Shown here: positions 17,712-27,190 of the stretch, one piece after another
Numbering within the stretch: position 1 is the stretch's first letter
Layout: each line of letters opens with the position of its first letter
DNA from: an uncultured Bacteroidia bacterium
GTDB lineage: Bacteria; Bacteroidota; Bacteroidia; Bacteroidales; UBA932
NCBI GenBank assembly: GCA_902794005.1
Contig: CADBFO010000002.1
Location: 45,762 to 109,761, forward strand
Direction: 5' to 3'
Length of the DNA: 64,000 nt
Translations under genes and position numbers: made by a program
The notes under the pieces: model-generated
Database searches by the model: none
What the model was told of the DNA's origin: nothing
What the model saw: only the letters and a program-made list of their open reading frames with translations

Positions 17712-18615
17712 GCTCGTAGCGGTCCAGCGCCTCGGCCATGAGCGAACGTCCCACCTCGGAGATTTCCTTGGCGTGGGAATAGCCGTATACGCCGTGGTAA
17801 GTGTCAAAGGGAAGACTCACCAGGATGTCCGGCTTGGTGAGCTCGATTCCCAGCCGGGCGATGGTGCAGTTCATGATGCCGAAACTGCGCTGGAGAATCT
17901 TGAAATAATTGTCCCCGGCCGACACCGGCAGGTGCTCTTCACGTCCGTCGGCCACCAGGCGGAACTCCTGCAGCGAGGTGTGGATACGCTGGAGAAGGTT
18001 CTTTTCGGCCTTCCCTTCGTTCAGGGCGGCGCGGCTGTCCAGGAACTCCTGGATGGTGGCGGCATCGATCTGGTTCACGTTGAAACCCACCAGGATGTCT
18101 CCCGGGGTGCGCTGTACGCGGTTGAGGGGGAAGGTGTTCACCATGCCGCCGTCCACCAGCGTGCGGCCGTTCACTTCGGCCGGCTTGAACATGGACGGGA
18201 TGGAGATGGAGGCCCGGATGGCTTCGAACAGCGGCCCCTCCCGGAAAATCACTTCCTCTCCGGTGAAAAGGTCGGTCGCCACCGCCGTGAAAGGGATGGG
18301 GAGGTCTTCGATATTCACATCCGGAACCCGCTCCTTGATGGCGTCCATCACCTTCTCTCCTTTGACCAGATAGTTTTTGCTGAGGGAGAAGTCCATCAGC
18401 GTAACCACGTCCATCGGATCCAGGTCGAAAAGCCACTCTTTGAAGGCGTCCAGCCCGCCGGCCGCGTAGATGCCGCCCACCAGCGAGCCTGCGCTTACGC
18501 CGGCGATGGACGTAATCTCGTATTCCCGCTCGAGCAGTTCCTCGATGGCGCCGATGTACGCAAAGCCCCGAGGCCCGCCGCTTGCAAGCGCCAGGGCAAC
18601 CTTTTTCTTACTCAT
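17704..18615 (-). CDS. Patatin-like phospholipase
   Basis: 303 residues from ATG 18615 (overlapping the upstream stop by 8 nt; an ATG at 18630 is possible). The glycine-rich oxyanion loop GGPRG (13-17), nucleophile elbow GVSAGS (Ser41) and the dyad Asp155 in VDGG are all present. No signal peptide, so the enzyme is probably cytoplasmic or bound to the inner membrane, as for bacterial RssA-like patatins. It would hydrolyse acyl ester bonds of phospholipids or related lipids. Its place inside a glycosidase operon, overlapping the genes on both sides, is unusual and its contribution to glycan use is not known. Confidence 0.88.
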   Translation of the reverse strand: MSKKKVALALASGGPRGFAYIGAIEELLEREYEITSIAGVSAGSLVGGIYAAGGLDAFKEWLFDLDPMDVVTLMDFSLSKNYLVKGEKVMDAIKERVPDVNIEDLPIPFTAVATDLFTGEEVIFREGPLFEAIRASISIPSMFKPAEVNGRTLVDGGMVNTFPLNRVQRTPGDILVGFNVNQIDAATIQEFLDSRAALNEGKAEKNLLQRIHTSLQEFRLVADGREEHLPVSAGDNYFKILQRSFGIMNCTIARLGIELTKPDILVSLPFDTYHGVYGYSHAKEISEVGRSLMAEALDRYEHD

Positions 18616-19936
18616 GGTAAATCTCGTCATGATACAGGCCGATCCCGCACAGGAGCGGTTTGGCCAGGGATTCGGTTACGCTGATCCGGATTTGGGAAGC
18701 CTCGCATTCCGGGAGAAGAAGGATGCGCTTGTAGCCCACCGTGGTCTCCCGGGCCAGGGGCGTCCAGCCATCGGCCGTGAGGGCCTCCACCGTGAAGGAG
18801 GCGATGCGCTGGCCCATGGCGATGTCTTCCTGCAGCACCAGGCGGTTGAACGGCCCATTGGCGTCCACCGTCCAGGTGTTGCCCTTGCGTTTCACCTGGC
18901 CGGCCAGGTCCCGGGCGAAAATCCGGTCCAGGGCGCTGCGCAGTTCCATCAGGCGGACAGAGTCTGTCTCGTGGATGCGGCCGCGCGTATCCGGCGGCAC
19001 ATTGAGCAGCAGCAGGGAATTGCGCCCCACGCTCTCGTAATAGATCTTCAGGAGCTGCTGCAGACTCTTCACCTTGTCGTTCTCCGACGCTTTCCAGAAC
19101 CAGCCCGGGCGGATGGAGACATCCGTTTCGGCCGGAATCCAGGCATTTCCGTCGCTGTCTCCTTCATTGAGCGACTTCCCTGACGGAGCGCCCTTCCCCG
19201 GGGTGAATCCCTCGGCATTCAGCGTGCTCCAGTTGGTGCGGCCGGCATAGCCTTTCTCATTGCCTACCCAGCGGCATCCGGGGCCCACATCGCTGAAAAT
19301 GACGGCATGGGGCTGGTGCCGGATGACGGTTTCATTGAACAGCGGCCAGTCGTATTCCTGCTTCTTTCCGTTGGGCCCTTCTCCGTTGGCACCGTCAAAC
19401 CACTGCTCAAAAACCGGCCCGTAGGCACCTCCAAGCACGCTGTCCAGCGTTTTTACGAACACGTTGTTGTACTCCGGCGTGCCGTAATGGGGGTCGTTGC
19501 GGTCCCAGGGCGAGATATAGACGCCGAACTTGAGCCCTTCCTCGGCGCAGGCCTCGGACAGTTCCTTCAGCACGTCTCCCTGGCCGTCCAGCCAGGAGCT
19601 TTCCCGGACGGTGTGCTTGGACACGGGGTTGGGCCACAGGCAGAAACCGTCGTGGTGCTTGGCGGTGATGATGATGCCCTTGAAGCCGGCCGCCTTGGCG
19701 GTGCGCGCCCACTGGCGGCAGTCCAGGTCGCTGGGGTTGAAGAGGTCTTCGGCTTCCGTTCCGTCGCCCCATTCGGCACCGGTGAAGGTGTTGGGCCCGA
19801 AGTGGCAGAACATGTTCATTTCCATGCGCTGCCATTCAATCTGCTGCGGGGTGGGAGCGGCCCCGTAAGGCTTTTCGATACAGGCGGCGGCCACCAGGGC
19901 GGTGGCGGCTGCCGCAAAAACGAGGTTTCTAGTCAT
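18608..19936 (-). CDS. GH29 alpha-L-fucosidase, lipoprotein
   Basis: 442 residues from ATG 19936 (lipobox VAAAC, Cys19); a longer in-frame extension reaches into the GH2 gene and hides the signal, so it is rejected. MNMFCHFGPNTFTG, TAKHHDGFCLW and QWFDGANG (nucleophile Asp) identify GH29, of the subgroup with a C-terminal discoidin-like or beta-sandwich region (about 330-442). It differs clearly from the GH29 at 5.9 kb, so the two probably cut different fucosyl linkages, for example alpha-1,2 versus alpha-1,3/4 or core alpha-1,6. The start codon overlaps the GH2 stop by 8 nt. Confidence 0.92.
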   Translation of the reverse strand: MTRNLVFAAAATALVAAACIEKPYGAAPTPQQIEWQRMEMNMFCHFGPNTFTGAEWGDGTEAEDLFNPSDLDCRQWARTAKAAGFKGIIITAKHHDGFCLWPNPVSKHTVRESSWLDGQGDVLKELSEACAEEGLKFGVYISPWDRNDPHYGTPEYNNVFVKTLDSVLGGAYGPVFEQWFDGANGEGPNGKKQEYDWPLFNETVIRHQPHAVIFSDVGPGCRWVGNEKGYAGRTNWSTLNAEGFTPGKGAPSGKSLNEGDSDGNAWIPAETDVSIRPGWFWKASENDKVKSLQQLLKIYYESVGRNSLLLLNVPPDTRGRIHETDSVRLMELRSALDRIFARDLAGQVKRKGNTWTVDANGPFNRLVLQEDIAMGQRIASFTVEALTADGWTPLARETTVGYKRILLLPECEASQIRISVTESLAKPLLCGIGLYHDEIYHE

Positions 19937-22883
19937 GGACGAGGGTAAAGCTGTAGGTGTAACTTTCATCGGCCCAGAGGGTTCTGGCTTTTTCGGGGCG
20001 GGAACCCCAGCTGTCATAACCTCCGACGCCGGTCATTCCGTAATCGATGCACACTTCGGTGAAATCCCGCACCGGCACGTCGCTGATGTGCGTCTGGCTC
20101 TTGTCGAGACCGCCGTCCAGGTCTTCCACCGTCTGGCGGAGGGCGTTGAACTCGAACTCACCGGTGCTCCGGACGGTCAGACGCCCGATTTTCAGCCAGG
20201 AAGTCGCGGTATGATGCCCCGTCTCCTGCGGTCGCACGTACGGGAAGTATTCCTCCCGGGCCGATGACTTCCAAATCCGTTTGGAAGCACCGCTGGCGCG
20301 GTCGCTGTAGTTCTCCACCGGGCCTTTCCCGAAGTAGGTGAAGGCATCGTCGGCCACGCGGAAGCGGATGCCCAGGCGGGGGATTTCCATCCGCTCGGAA
20401 GGGGCGGTGGTGACATCCACTTTCAGGGAGCCGTCGGGGAAGACGGTCCAGCTCTCTTCGGCCCGCACGCCGCTGCCCTTCACGGCAATCACCACGGTGC
20501 CGTCTTCGTTTTTCCGTGCCCGGACACTGGTGGGGACGGGAACCTTCCGGAACTGCTGCAGGCGTTTCGGAGCGCGGTTGCCGTAGTCGTTGTCGGTGGG
20601 GGCCCTCCAGAAGTTGGGCTGCACGCCGAAGTCCGGCAGAACGGCATCGGCCCCGTTCACTTGCCAGGATGTCACGCTGCAGCTTGTCTTGTCGAAGACC
20701 AGCTCCACCTTTTTGCCGCGTACCACGATCCGGGTGTCTCCTTCCGTATAACTGAGCTCTCCCTTGGCCTTGTGAACGACGGGAACGGAAGTGTCCTTGA
20801 GCAGATATTCGTCACAGGCCACAACGTCTTTTCCGTCCAGCACTTCAAAGAAGATGCGGTACTGCCCGGCGCGTTTCATGCGGGGGAGCTTTACCCGGAA
20901 TTCCTCGGCCTCCTGGGGAGCGGTGCGGAAATGGATCTTGCGCCGCAGCCACCAGAACGGACGCTTGCCGTTCCGCTCCACCCAATAGCGAACCTTGTAT
21001 TGGCCAAGGTCGGTGAAATAGTGGCGGTTGAAGACGGAGAAAACGCCCTTCTGCATATCTACGGGGGTGATGGAAATGTTCTGGTAAACGTGCTTGACCT
21101 CGTAGAAGGCGGGGTGCGGCTCACGGTCCGGATTCACAATTCCGTTGCAGCAGAAATTGCCGTCGGAGGGGGCGTTGGTCCCGTAATCGCCTCCGTAGGT
21201 CCAGCCGCGCTCCCGGTCATACAGACCCTGGTCCACCCAGTCCCAGATATAGGCACCCTGGAGCTGCTTGTAGGCATAGATCTGTTCCCACTGCAGGTCC
21301 AGGGAGCCGCTGGAGTTGCCCATGGCATGGCTGTACTCGGAAGGGCACACCGGGCGCTCGGAGAACGTCTCTCCCATGCGGTGGAACCATTCGGCTCCGG
21401 GGTATTGGGGGACGATCAGGTCGGTATTCCAGTCATACTCCGCCCGTTCATATACCACGGGCCGGTTCTGTCCGTTCTCTTCCAGGGCTTTGAGTTCCTT
21501 GTAGGCGTTGTAGAAGTTGACGCCGTTGCCGGCTTCGTTTCCCAGCGACAGCAGGGTGACGCAGGGATAGTTGGCCGTGCGGTAGTACATGTTCAGGACG
21601 CGGTCGATGTGCTTGGCATACCACTCGGGCTGGTTGCCCAGGGTGCGTTCCGGCTTGTAGCCCATTCCGTGGGACTCGATATTGGCCTCGTCATACACAT
21701 AGAAACCCAGCGAGTCGCAGAGCTCGTAGAACTCCCGCGGCTGCGGGTAATGGCAGGTGCGCACGGCGTTGATGTTGGCCTGCTTCATCAGAAGGAGGTC
21801 TTCCAGGATATTCTCCCGGGTTACATAATGGCCGGTGTAGGGGTTGTGCTCGTGGAGGTTCACGCCTTTGAACTTCACCGGCTGTCCGTTTACCAGGAAC
21901 ACGCTCACCTGTCCGGACTTGCCGGGAACCTTCTTGATTTCCAGCCGGCGGAATCCCACCGGGAAGCGGGTGTACTCACCGTTTACCTTCAGCAGGAGGG
22001 TGTAGAGTTCGGGGGTTTCGGCCGTCCAGTGACGCACGCCGGGCAGGCTGTCGGTCACCGTGCTCATGTGTCCGCTGAACTCGAAGGAGGCGTCGGCCAG
22101 GGTGCGGCCGTCCTTGTCAATGAGTTCGTAAGCTGCCTCCACGGGGGCCGATGAGCGCATCCGGAGGCGGAAAATGCCGGTCTCCAGGTCTTCGGTCAGG
22201 GTGGACACCACGCTGAAGTCGAATCCGCAGTCCTTCTTCTCGCTGGAAAGGTACACGTCCCGTTCCAGGCCGGAAATGCGCCAGAAATCCTGACACTCCA
22301 GGAAGGTCCCCTGGGAATAACGGAAAATCCTCAGGTTCAGGAGGTTCTCCCCGTCTTTCAGGTAGTCGGTGATGTGAAAGCGGGCCAGGTTCTTGGAATC
22401 TTCGCAGTAGCCTGCCTCATGGCCGTTCACATAGACATAAGTTCCGCTCTTGGTTCCGCAGAGGTTCAGGTAAACCTCCCTTCCCTTCCATCCTTCGGGA
22501 ACGGTGAAACTGCGCTGATACCAGGCTCCGGGAATCTCTTCCGGGAGCTTGCCCGCCACGGGGAGGTTGGGCCTGGGGCAGAACTCGTAGGGATGGTTCA
22601 CATAGATGGCGGTTCCATGTCCCTGAACCTCCCAGTTTCCCGGCACCAGGATCTTATCCCAGGAAGAGGGCTTTTTTTCGGCCTGCAGGATGTTGTCAAA
22701 ATACTTGAAATCCCATTCTCCGTTCAGGCTCAAGTAGTTTTCGCTGTCCCGGAATCCTTTGGAAAGGGCATCTGCCCGGTTGGCGAAATAGACTACTTCC
22801 GTACGGCGGGAATCGGCATTCACCGAAGTGGTCTGAATGTCCTGCCAGAAGGGCAGGAGGGTGGCAAGAATAAAGCAGATCAT
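19929..22883 (-). CDS. GH2 beta-galactosidase, LacZ-like
   Basis: 984 residues, the length of LacZ-type enzymes. A short hydrophobic N-terminus (about 1-13) could be a signal peptide. Sugar-binding domain (about 45-215), immunoglobulin-like domains, TIM barrel with acid/base Glu450 in LGNEAGNG and nucleophile Glu516 in PSEYSHAMGN, then the beta-sandwich domain 5 (to the end, with FSPYV-type region RPQETGHHT). It would remove terminal galactose from complex N-glycans or related chains. It is the first glycosidase gene after RNase R, which ends 48 nt upstream; no promoter box is visible in that gap, so the operon may start further up. Confidence 0.93.
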   Translation of the reverse strand: MICFILATLLPFWQDIQTTSVNADSRRTEVVYFANRADALSKGFRDSENYLSLNGEWDFKYFDNILQAEKKPSSWDKILVPGNWEVQGHGTAIYVNHPYEFCPRPNLPVAGKLPEEIPGAWYQRSFTVPEGWKGREVYLNLCGTKSGTYVYVNGHEAGYCEDSKNLARFHITDYLKDGENLLNLRIFRYSQGTFLECQDFWRISGLERDVYLSSEKKDCGFDFSVVSTLTEDLETGIFRLRMRSSAPVEAAYELIDKDGRTLADASFEFSGHMSTVTDSLPGVRHWTAETPELYTLLLKVNGEYTRFPVGFRRLEIKKVPGKSGQVSVFLVNGQPVKFKGVNLHEHNPYTGHYVTRENILEDLLLMKQANINAVRTCHYPQPREFYELCDSLGFYVYDEANIESHGMGYKPERTLGNQPEWYAKHIDRVLNMYYRTANYPCVTLLSLGNEAGNGVNFYNAYKELKALEENGQNRPVVYERAEYDWNTDLIVPQYPGAEWFHRMGETFSERPVCPSEYSHAMGNSSGSLDLQWEQIYAYKQLQGAYIWDWVDQGLYDRERGWTYGGDYGTNAPSDGNFCCNGIVNPDREPHPAFYEVKHVYQNISITPVDMQKGVFSVFNRHYFTDLGQYKVRYWVERNGKRPFWWLRRKIHFRTAPQEAEEFRVKLPRMKRAGQYRIFFEVLDGKDVVACDEYLLKDTSVPVVHKAKGELSYTEGDTRIVVRGKKVELVFDKTSCSVTSWQVNGADAVLPDFGVQPNFWRAPTDNDYGNRAPKRLQQFRKVPVPTSVRARKNEDGTVVIAVKGSGVRAEESWTVFPDGSLKVDVTTAPSERMEIPRLGIRFRVADDAFTYFGKGPVENYSDRASGASKRIWKSSAREEYFPYVRPQETGHHTATSWLKIGRLTVRSTGEFEFNALRQTVEDLDGGLDKSQTHISDVPVRDFTEVCIDYGMTGVGGYDSWGSRPEKARTLWADESYTYSFTLVHD

Positions 22884-22931
22884 AAGCTCGTCGTTATTGT
22901 TTGGCGGATGTCTTCCGAGGAGGCGTTTTTT

Positions 22932-24968
22932 CTATTTCTCTAAGTCTTCCACCAGTTCGTAGTCCAGGAGTTTCTGTTCCAGGGAGGTGCTTTTCACGCG
23001 GATGCGGATGGGGTCTCCCAGGCGGAGGGAACGGTGGGTTCTTCGGCCCACGGCGCGGTAATGGTCTTCGTCGAATTGGAAGAAATCGCTCTTGATGGTG
23101 CGGTAGGGAATCATTCCCTCGATCTTGGTGGGTTCGATTTCCACATAGACGCCCCATTCCGTGACGCCGGAAATATGGCCGTCGAATTCCTGTCCCACTT
23201 TGTCCTGCATGAATTCCACCATCTTGTATTTGATGCTTTCGCGCTCGGCCTCGGCGGCCACCACCTCGCGTTCCGAGGCGTGCTTGCACTGGAGGGTGTA
23301 GTAGTCCAGGCTGGCCGAATCGGCCCCGTTCAGGTACTGCGCCAGCAGGCGGTGTACCATCATGTCGGGATAGCGGCGGATGGGTGAGGTGAAGTGCGTA
23401 TAGAAGCGGAAGGCAAGCCCGTAGTGGCCGATGTTGTCGGTCGAGTAGCAGGCCTTGGCCATGGAGCGGAGGGCCAGGATCTGGATGGCGCCCAGCTCGG
23501 GCTTGTCCTTGGCGTCCACCATGAGACCGTTCAGTGTCTTGGCAATCTCCCTGCCGTTTTCGATGGGTCCCACCTTGTAACCGAAGTGGCCGGCGAAATC
23601 CCTCAGGCCGCTCAGCTTTTCCAGGTTGGGTTCGTCATGGATGCGGTAAACGAAGGTCTTGGCCTTCGAGAGCGCCTTGCCGCCCATCTTTCCGCCGGTG
23701 GCCACGAATTCCGCCACGGAGCGGTTGGCCAGCAGCATGAATTCCTCGATGAGCCAGTTGGCCTCCCTGGAGAATTTCTGGTGTACGCCGATGGGTTTTC
23801 CGTTCTCGTCGATGTCCACCTTCATTTCCGGGCGGTCGAAGTTCACGGCGCCGTTGTCGAAGCGGCGTTTGCGCAGTTTCATGGCCAGGCCGTTGAGGAT
23901 GAGGACGGCTTCCTTCACGCTCTCCGGCACCACGCCGCATTCCGAGCCCGCGCCAAACTCCTGTTGCATGGCATCGGCCCCGGCGTCGATGACGTCCTGG
24001 GCGCCTTTGTAGTCGAAGCGGTAGTCGGAAATGATTTCCGTGCGGCCGAACCAGGGGTTGATGACCTTGGCCTGCGGGGTAATCTCAAAGACGGCGGAGA
24101 AGCACAGCTTCTCTTCCCCGGGACGCAGGGAACACAGTTTGTTGGAGAGTTTCTCCGGCAGCATGGGGACGGTGCGGTCCACCAGATAGACGGATGTGCC
24201 GCGTGCCTGGGCCTCCTTGTCCACCTCCGTGCCGGGAAGCACATAATAGGTGACGTCGGCAATATGGACGCCCACTTCGTAGTTGCCGTTTTCCAGTTTG
24301 CGGAAACTCAGGGCGTCGTCGAAATCCTTGGCGTCCGTAGGGTCGATGGTGAAAGTGAGCACCGGGCGGAAGTCCCTGCGGCCCTTGCGGTCCTTGTCGG
24401 TGATGGTGTCGGGAATCTGGTCGGCCGCATTCTCCACAGCCTTTTCGAAACGGTAGGGGAGACCGAACTCCGCCAGGATGGCATGCATCTCGGTTTCGTT
24501 CTCGCCGGGCATGCCCAGCACATCCACCACATGGCCTTTGGGACAGTTGGCCCCCCGCTCCCAGCCGTCCACCACGGCCGCCACCTTCATGCCCCGCTGT
24601 CCGCCTTCCGGCACCGGCACCTCGATATCGTAGGGCATGGTCTTGGAGCTCATGAGCACCCAGGCCTGCTTTCCCACGATGTGGAGGATGCCCACGAAAG
24701 GCTTCCCGGAGCGTTCCAGGATGGCGATTACTTCTCCGCTGCGGCGCTTGGCCGCACCGGTTCTTTCCTGTGTGACCGCTACCCGCACGCGGTCTCCGTG
24801 CAGGGCACCGCGGGTTTTGGTCGCTTTGACATAGACATCTTCTTCCTGTCCTTCGATGTGGATGAAGGCAAAACCTTCACGGGACATCTGGACAATTCCC
24901 TCGAATTCGGGGACGATACGTTTTTTCTTGTGATTCTTCCGGTTGGGACTGTTTTTTCGTCTGGACAT
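22932..24968 (-). CDS. rnr: Ribonuclease R
   Basis: 678 residues. N-terminal cold-shock domains (about 20-180), the RNB catalytic block DPTDAKDFDD (209-218) with the four acidic metal ligands, and a C-terminal S1 domain ending near 675. Slightly short of E. coli RNase R because the helix-turn-helix and basic tail are reduced. It degrades structured RNA 3' to 5' in the cytoplasm. A -7 box ends 22 nt upstream of the ATG. It is the first gene of the strand run leading into the GH2 operon; the 48-nt gap would allow read-through from this housekeeping promoter. Confidence 0.95.
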   Translation of the reverse strand: MSRRKNSPNRKNHKKKRIVPEFEGIVQMSREGFAFIHIEGQEEDVYVKATKTRGALHGDRVRVAVTQERTGAAKRRSGEVIAILERSGKPFVGILHIVGKQAWVLMSSKTMPYDIEVPVPEGGQRGMKVAAVVDGWERGANCPKGHVVDVLGMPGENETEMHAILAEFGLPYRFEKAVENAADQIPDTITDKDRKGRRDFRPVLTFTIDPTDAKDFDDALSFRKLENGNYEVGVHIADVTYYVLPGTEVDKEAQARGTSVYLVDRTVPMLPEKLSNKLCSLRPGEEKLCFSAVFEITPQAKVINPWFGRTEIISDYRFDYKGAQDVIDAGADAMQQEFGAGSECGVVPESVKEAVLILNGLAMKLRKRRFDNGAVNFDRPEMKVDIDENGKPIGVHQKFSREANWLIEEFMLLANRSVAEFVATGGKMGGKALSKAKTFVYRIHDEPNLEKLSGLRDFAGHFGYKVGPIENGREIAKTLNGLMVDAKDKPELGAIQILALRSMAKACYSTDNIGHYGLAFRFYTHFTSPIRRYPDMMVHRLLAQYLNGADSASLDYYTLQCKHASEREVVAAEAERESIKYKMVEFMQDKVGQEFDGHISGVTEWGVYVEIEPTKIEGMIPYRTIKSDFFQFDEDHYRAVGRRTHRSLRLGDPIRIRVKSTSLEQKLLDYELVEDLEK

Positions 24969-24990
24969 GTTACTCGATTATGTTCGAGTA

Positions 24991-24998
24991 CAAAGATA
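24991..24998 (-). promoter_or_regulatory. -7 promoter box of rnr
   Basis: On the minus strand TATCTTTG, a perfect match to TAnnTTTG, 22 nt before the rnr ATG. No clear -33 element at the expected spacing. Confidence 0.55.
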
Positions 24999-25009
24999 CG
25001 CATAATTTG

Positions 25010-26155
25010 CTAAATCAGCGAAACCAACAGAAAGACAAAGTGTGCGATGATGCCGGCGCAGAGTCCGGCGACGGCATGGGCGCTGATGGCCTTGGAGATG
25101 ACTTTGCGGTAGCCCAGGGAATCCAGCATGGCGGTATGGGTGGAGAGGAAGCCGCTCCAGCACATGCCGATGGCGGTGAACACCGCGATGGCGTTGCCGT
25201 CCAGGATGCCCGCCGCATTGAAAGCAGGCAGCAGCCCCAGGGAAGCGCCCACGGCGCCGAGGGCCGTCATGGGGAAGGCGATGAGTTCCATGTGTTCGAA
25301 GCCGAAGAGCCATTCGAATACCCAGTGAATCTTTTCGGCCAGCCAGGGCAGGATGGGAACGCCCTGGGAGGAAGAGCCGTCATACGCGCCGGAAGGGCCG
25401 GTGCCGAAGGTAATCATGATCACTGCCGTGGTGATGATGAGAACGCCGGGAATAATCTGAAGGCCCAGTTCCACCCCGTTCTTTCCTCCGTCCAGGACCG
25501 CGTTGAGAAAACGCATGAAGACGCCGTCTTTCTTGACCTCTTCAACATGTTCATCCTCAATGATTTCTGCCACGTTGTCCTGCACCGGAGAATCCAGCTC
25601 CGGGTAGGCTTTCAGGCAGCTGCGCTGCATGATGCGGGTGCTGATGACGGAACCGCAGAAAGCCCCGAAAAGGCCCACCAGGGCCCCGGTGAGCTGTCCG
25701 TAGCCGATCATCGTGATAATCACCACGAAGCCCATGCCGAAAGCCGTTCCGAAGTTGGTGAGGGAAATGAGCTGGTACTTTTTGAAATAGGCGCTGAAGG
25801 TCTTGTCCTTGGACAGGGCAATGATGGCCGGGTTGTCGGACAGGAATGTCATCACGGCACCCAGGGCCGCCACGCCGGGAAGGTTGTACAGGGGCTTCAT
25901 GAGCGGCCGCAGGAAGCGCTCCAGCAGCGTCACCACGCCAAACTCCGACATCAGCTTGGAAAGCGCGCCGGTAAGAACGGTAATGCCCATCAGATAGAAC
26001 ACGGTATTGAGCAGCAGATCGTGCGCGGTGTTCATGATGGTCTTGAGCATGTTTCCGCTTCCCATCCGGGAACCCAGGAGCGAGAAGACAGACACCAGCA
26101 GAAGGAGGAATACCAGGGCTTCCACCGTGGAACGGCGAAGATGTAGTTTCTTCAT
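25010..26155 (-). CDS. Gate/nucleoside-recognition domain membrane protein
   Basis: 381 residues with about eight to ten hydrophobic segments: one at the N-terminus, a first Gate-like repeat (about 30-185), a charged cytoplasmic linker rich in Glu/Asp/Lys (about 192-215), then a second repeat (about 225-381). The FLSDNPAIIALSKD and GSVISTRIMQRS segments are typical of the nucleoside-recognition (Gate) family, related to SpmA/SpmB and YjiH proteins. An ion or small-solute transport role is assumed from the fold but the substrate is unknown. It starts 6 nt after the porin gene, so the two form an operon under the promoter at 27.16 kb. Confidence 0.82.
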   Translation of the reverse strand: MKKLHLRRSTVEALVFLLLLVSVFSLLGSRMGSGNMLKTIMNTAHDLLLNTVFYLMGITVLTGALSKLMSEFGVVTLLERFLRPLMKPLYNLPGVAALGAVMTFLSDNPAIIALSKDKTFSAYFKKYQLISLTNFGTAFGMGFVVIITMIGYGQLTGALVGLFGAFCGSVISTRIMQRSCLKAYPELDSPVQDNVAEIIEDEHVEEVKKDGVFMRFLNAVLDGGKNGVELGLQIIPGVLIITTAVIMITFGTGPSGAYDGSSSQGVPILPWLAEKIHWVFEWLFGFEHMELIAFPMTALGAVGASLGLLPAFNAAGILDGNAIAVFTAIGMCWSGFLSTHTAMLDSLGYRKVISKAISAHAVAGLCAGIIAHFVFLLVSLI

Positions 26156-26161
26156 AAATAA

Positions 26162-27136
26162 TTACTTGACAATATGTAAGCAGAAAGAGAGCCCCAGGCT
26201 CAGGTTTAGTTTGCGGCTGCGGTTGTCGGCCCATCCTATCGCGTGCAGGCGGATGTTCCGGTTTCCCAAGGGGAAATACTCCAGGCCGCCGCCGCCGAAC
26301 AGATAGCGGCTTCCGGGGGCGACGGTGAGGTCGTAGGCAATGCCGTCGGCGTCCACATTGGAGGCATCGTTGAAGTCCCATCCTCCCTTGGCGGAGAGAA
26401 CCCACTGGCTGTTGATCCGGTACTCCAGCCTGGCCACCACGGAACCGTCGAATCCGGCCGATTTCTGGATGAAGGAACGACGGTACATCAGGTCCAGTTC
26501 CAGCGCGGCCGGCCCCGCCTCGAATCGGTTGCCGAGGGACAGGTAGCCCATGTGATGATGATGGGGATCGTCCATCCAGTTGATGCCCCAGATGGTTTTC
26601 CACCAGGGCGCGACCTGTCCCATCCAGCCCAGGCTGGCGTTGTAAACGTTGGGGTGGCCGTAATGCAGGAGCGAACTGCTGAACTGGAACAGGAGCGTCT
26701 GCTGCTTCGTGGGAGAGAACATGAGCGTCCCGCCCAGGGCATACACCTGCGCGATTTTATCGGCAAAGTCGCTCCAATAGTAAAGGTCGATGGGCGCGTC
26801 GTCCCACTCATATCCGCCAATGAAGATGGGCAGTTTGCCGGCATTGACGCTCCACTTCGGGGCGAAATCCCAGGTGAGGGTCAGGATGTCGGTGGCGTTG
26901 AGCGGGTTTTTGGGGTCGTGGAAAGGCTTGGTGAAGCGCTGGCGGAGCTGATAGGTAAGCGTTGGGATAATCTTCCCCTTTACATGGAGGTTCAGATAGT
27001 CTCCGCTGAGGGATGCCTTGTTCCCGTAGAGGTTCCCGCTGACGCGGGTTTCCATAAAAACATATTCAACCTGGGCATGTGCCGTCAGGGCGGCAGCCAG
27101 GAGAATGAGAAGGGGCAGAATGGTTTTTCTCATCAA
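26162..27136 (-). CDS. Outer-membrane beta-barrel protein, porin-like
   Basis: 324 residues with signal peptide (cleavage after AHAQ, about residue 21). Alternating hydrophobic strands with aromatic girdles throughout and tight turns, ending LGLSFCLHIVK; the pattern resembles phosphate-selective porin O/P-type barrels. A Met is available three nt further in. A DDPHHHHMG loop (about 185-195) carries four consecutive His that could bind metal. Co-transcribed with the Gate-domain membrane protein, which would give an outer- plus inner-membrane pair for the same solute; this is inference. Confidence 0.7.
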   Translation of the reverse strand: MMRKTILPLLILLAAALTAHAQVEYVFMETRVSGNLYGNKASLSGDYLNLHVKGKIIPTLTYQLRQRFTKPFHDPKNPLNATDILTLTWDFAPKWSVNAGKLPIFIGGYEWDDAPIDLYYWSDFADKIAQVYALGGTLMFSPTKQQTLLFQFSSSLLHYGHPNVYNASLGWMGQVAPWWKTIWGINWMDDPHHHHMGYLSLGNRFEAGPAALELDLMYRRSFIQKSAGFDGSVVARLEYRINSQWVLSAKGGWDFNDASNVDADGIAYDLTVAPGSRYLFGGGGLEYFPLGNRNIRLHAIGWADNRSRKLNLSLGLSFCLHIVK

Positions 27137-27155
27137 GTCTTGTGGTTAGTGACGG

Positions 27156-27163
27156 CAAAGATA
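27156..27163 (-). promoter_or_regulatory. -7 promoter box of the porin operon
   Basis: Minus-strand TATCTTTG, perfect consensus, 19 nt before ATG 27136. It is divergent from the U32 peptidase promoter 13 bp away. Confidence 0.6.
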
Positions 27164-27176
27164 GCAATAAATTGCG

Positions 27177-27184
27177 TACCTTTG
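27177..27184 (+). promoter_or_regulatory. -7 promoter box of the U32 gene
   Basis: TACCTTTG, perfect consensus, ending only 6 nt before the ATG at 27191. Transcription would begin at or within a few nt of the start codon, implying a leaderless mRNA. Confidence 0.6.
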
Positions 27185-27190
27185 CAGCCT

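Noticed and set aside
26243-27190. A 316-codon N-terminal extension of the U32 gene
   Set aside because: It is antisense to the porin gene and runs through both divergent promoters; U32 proteins begin at MQKKELEIMAPAGS.
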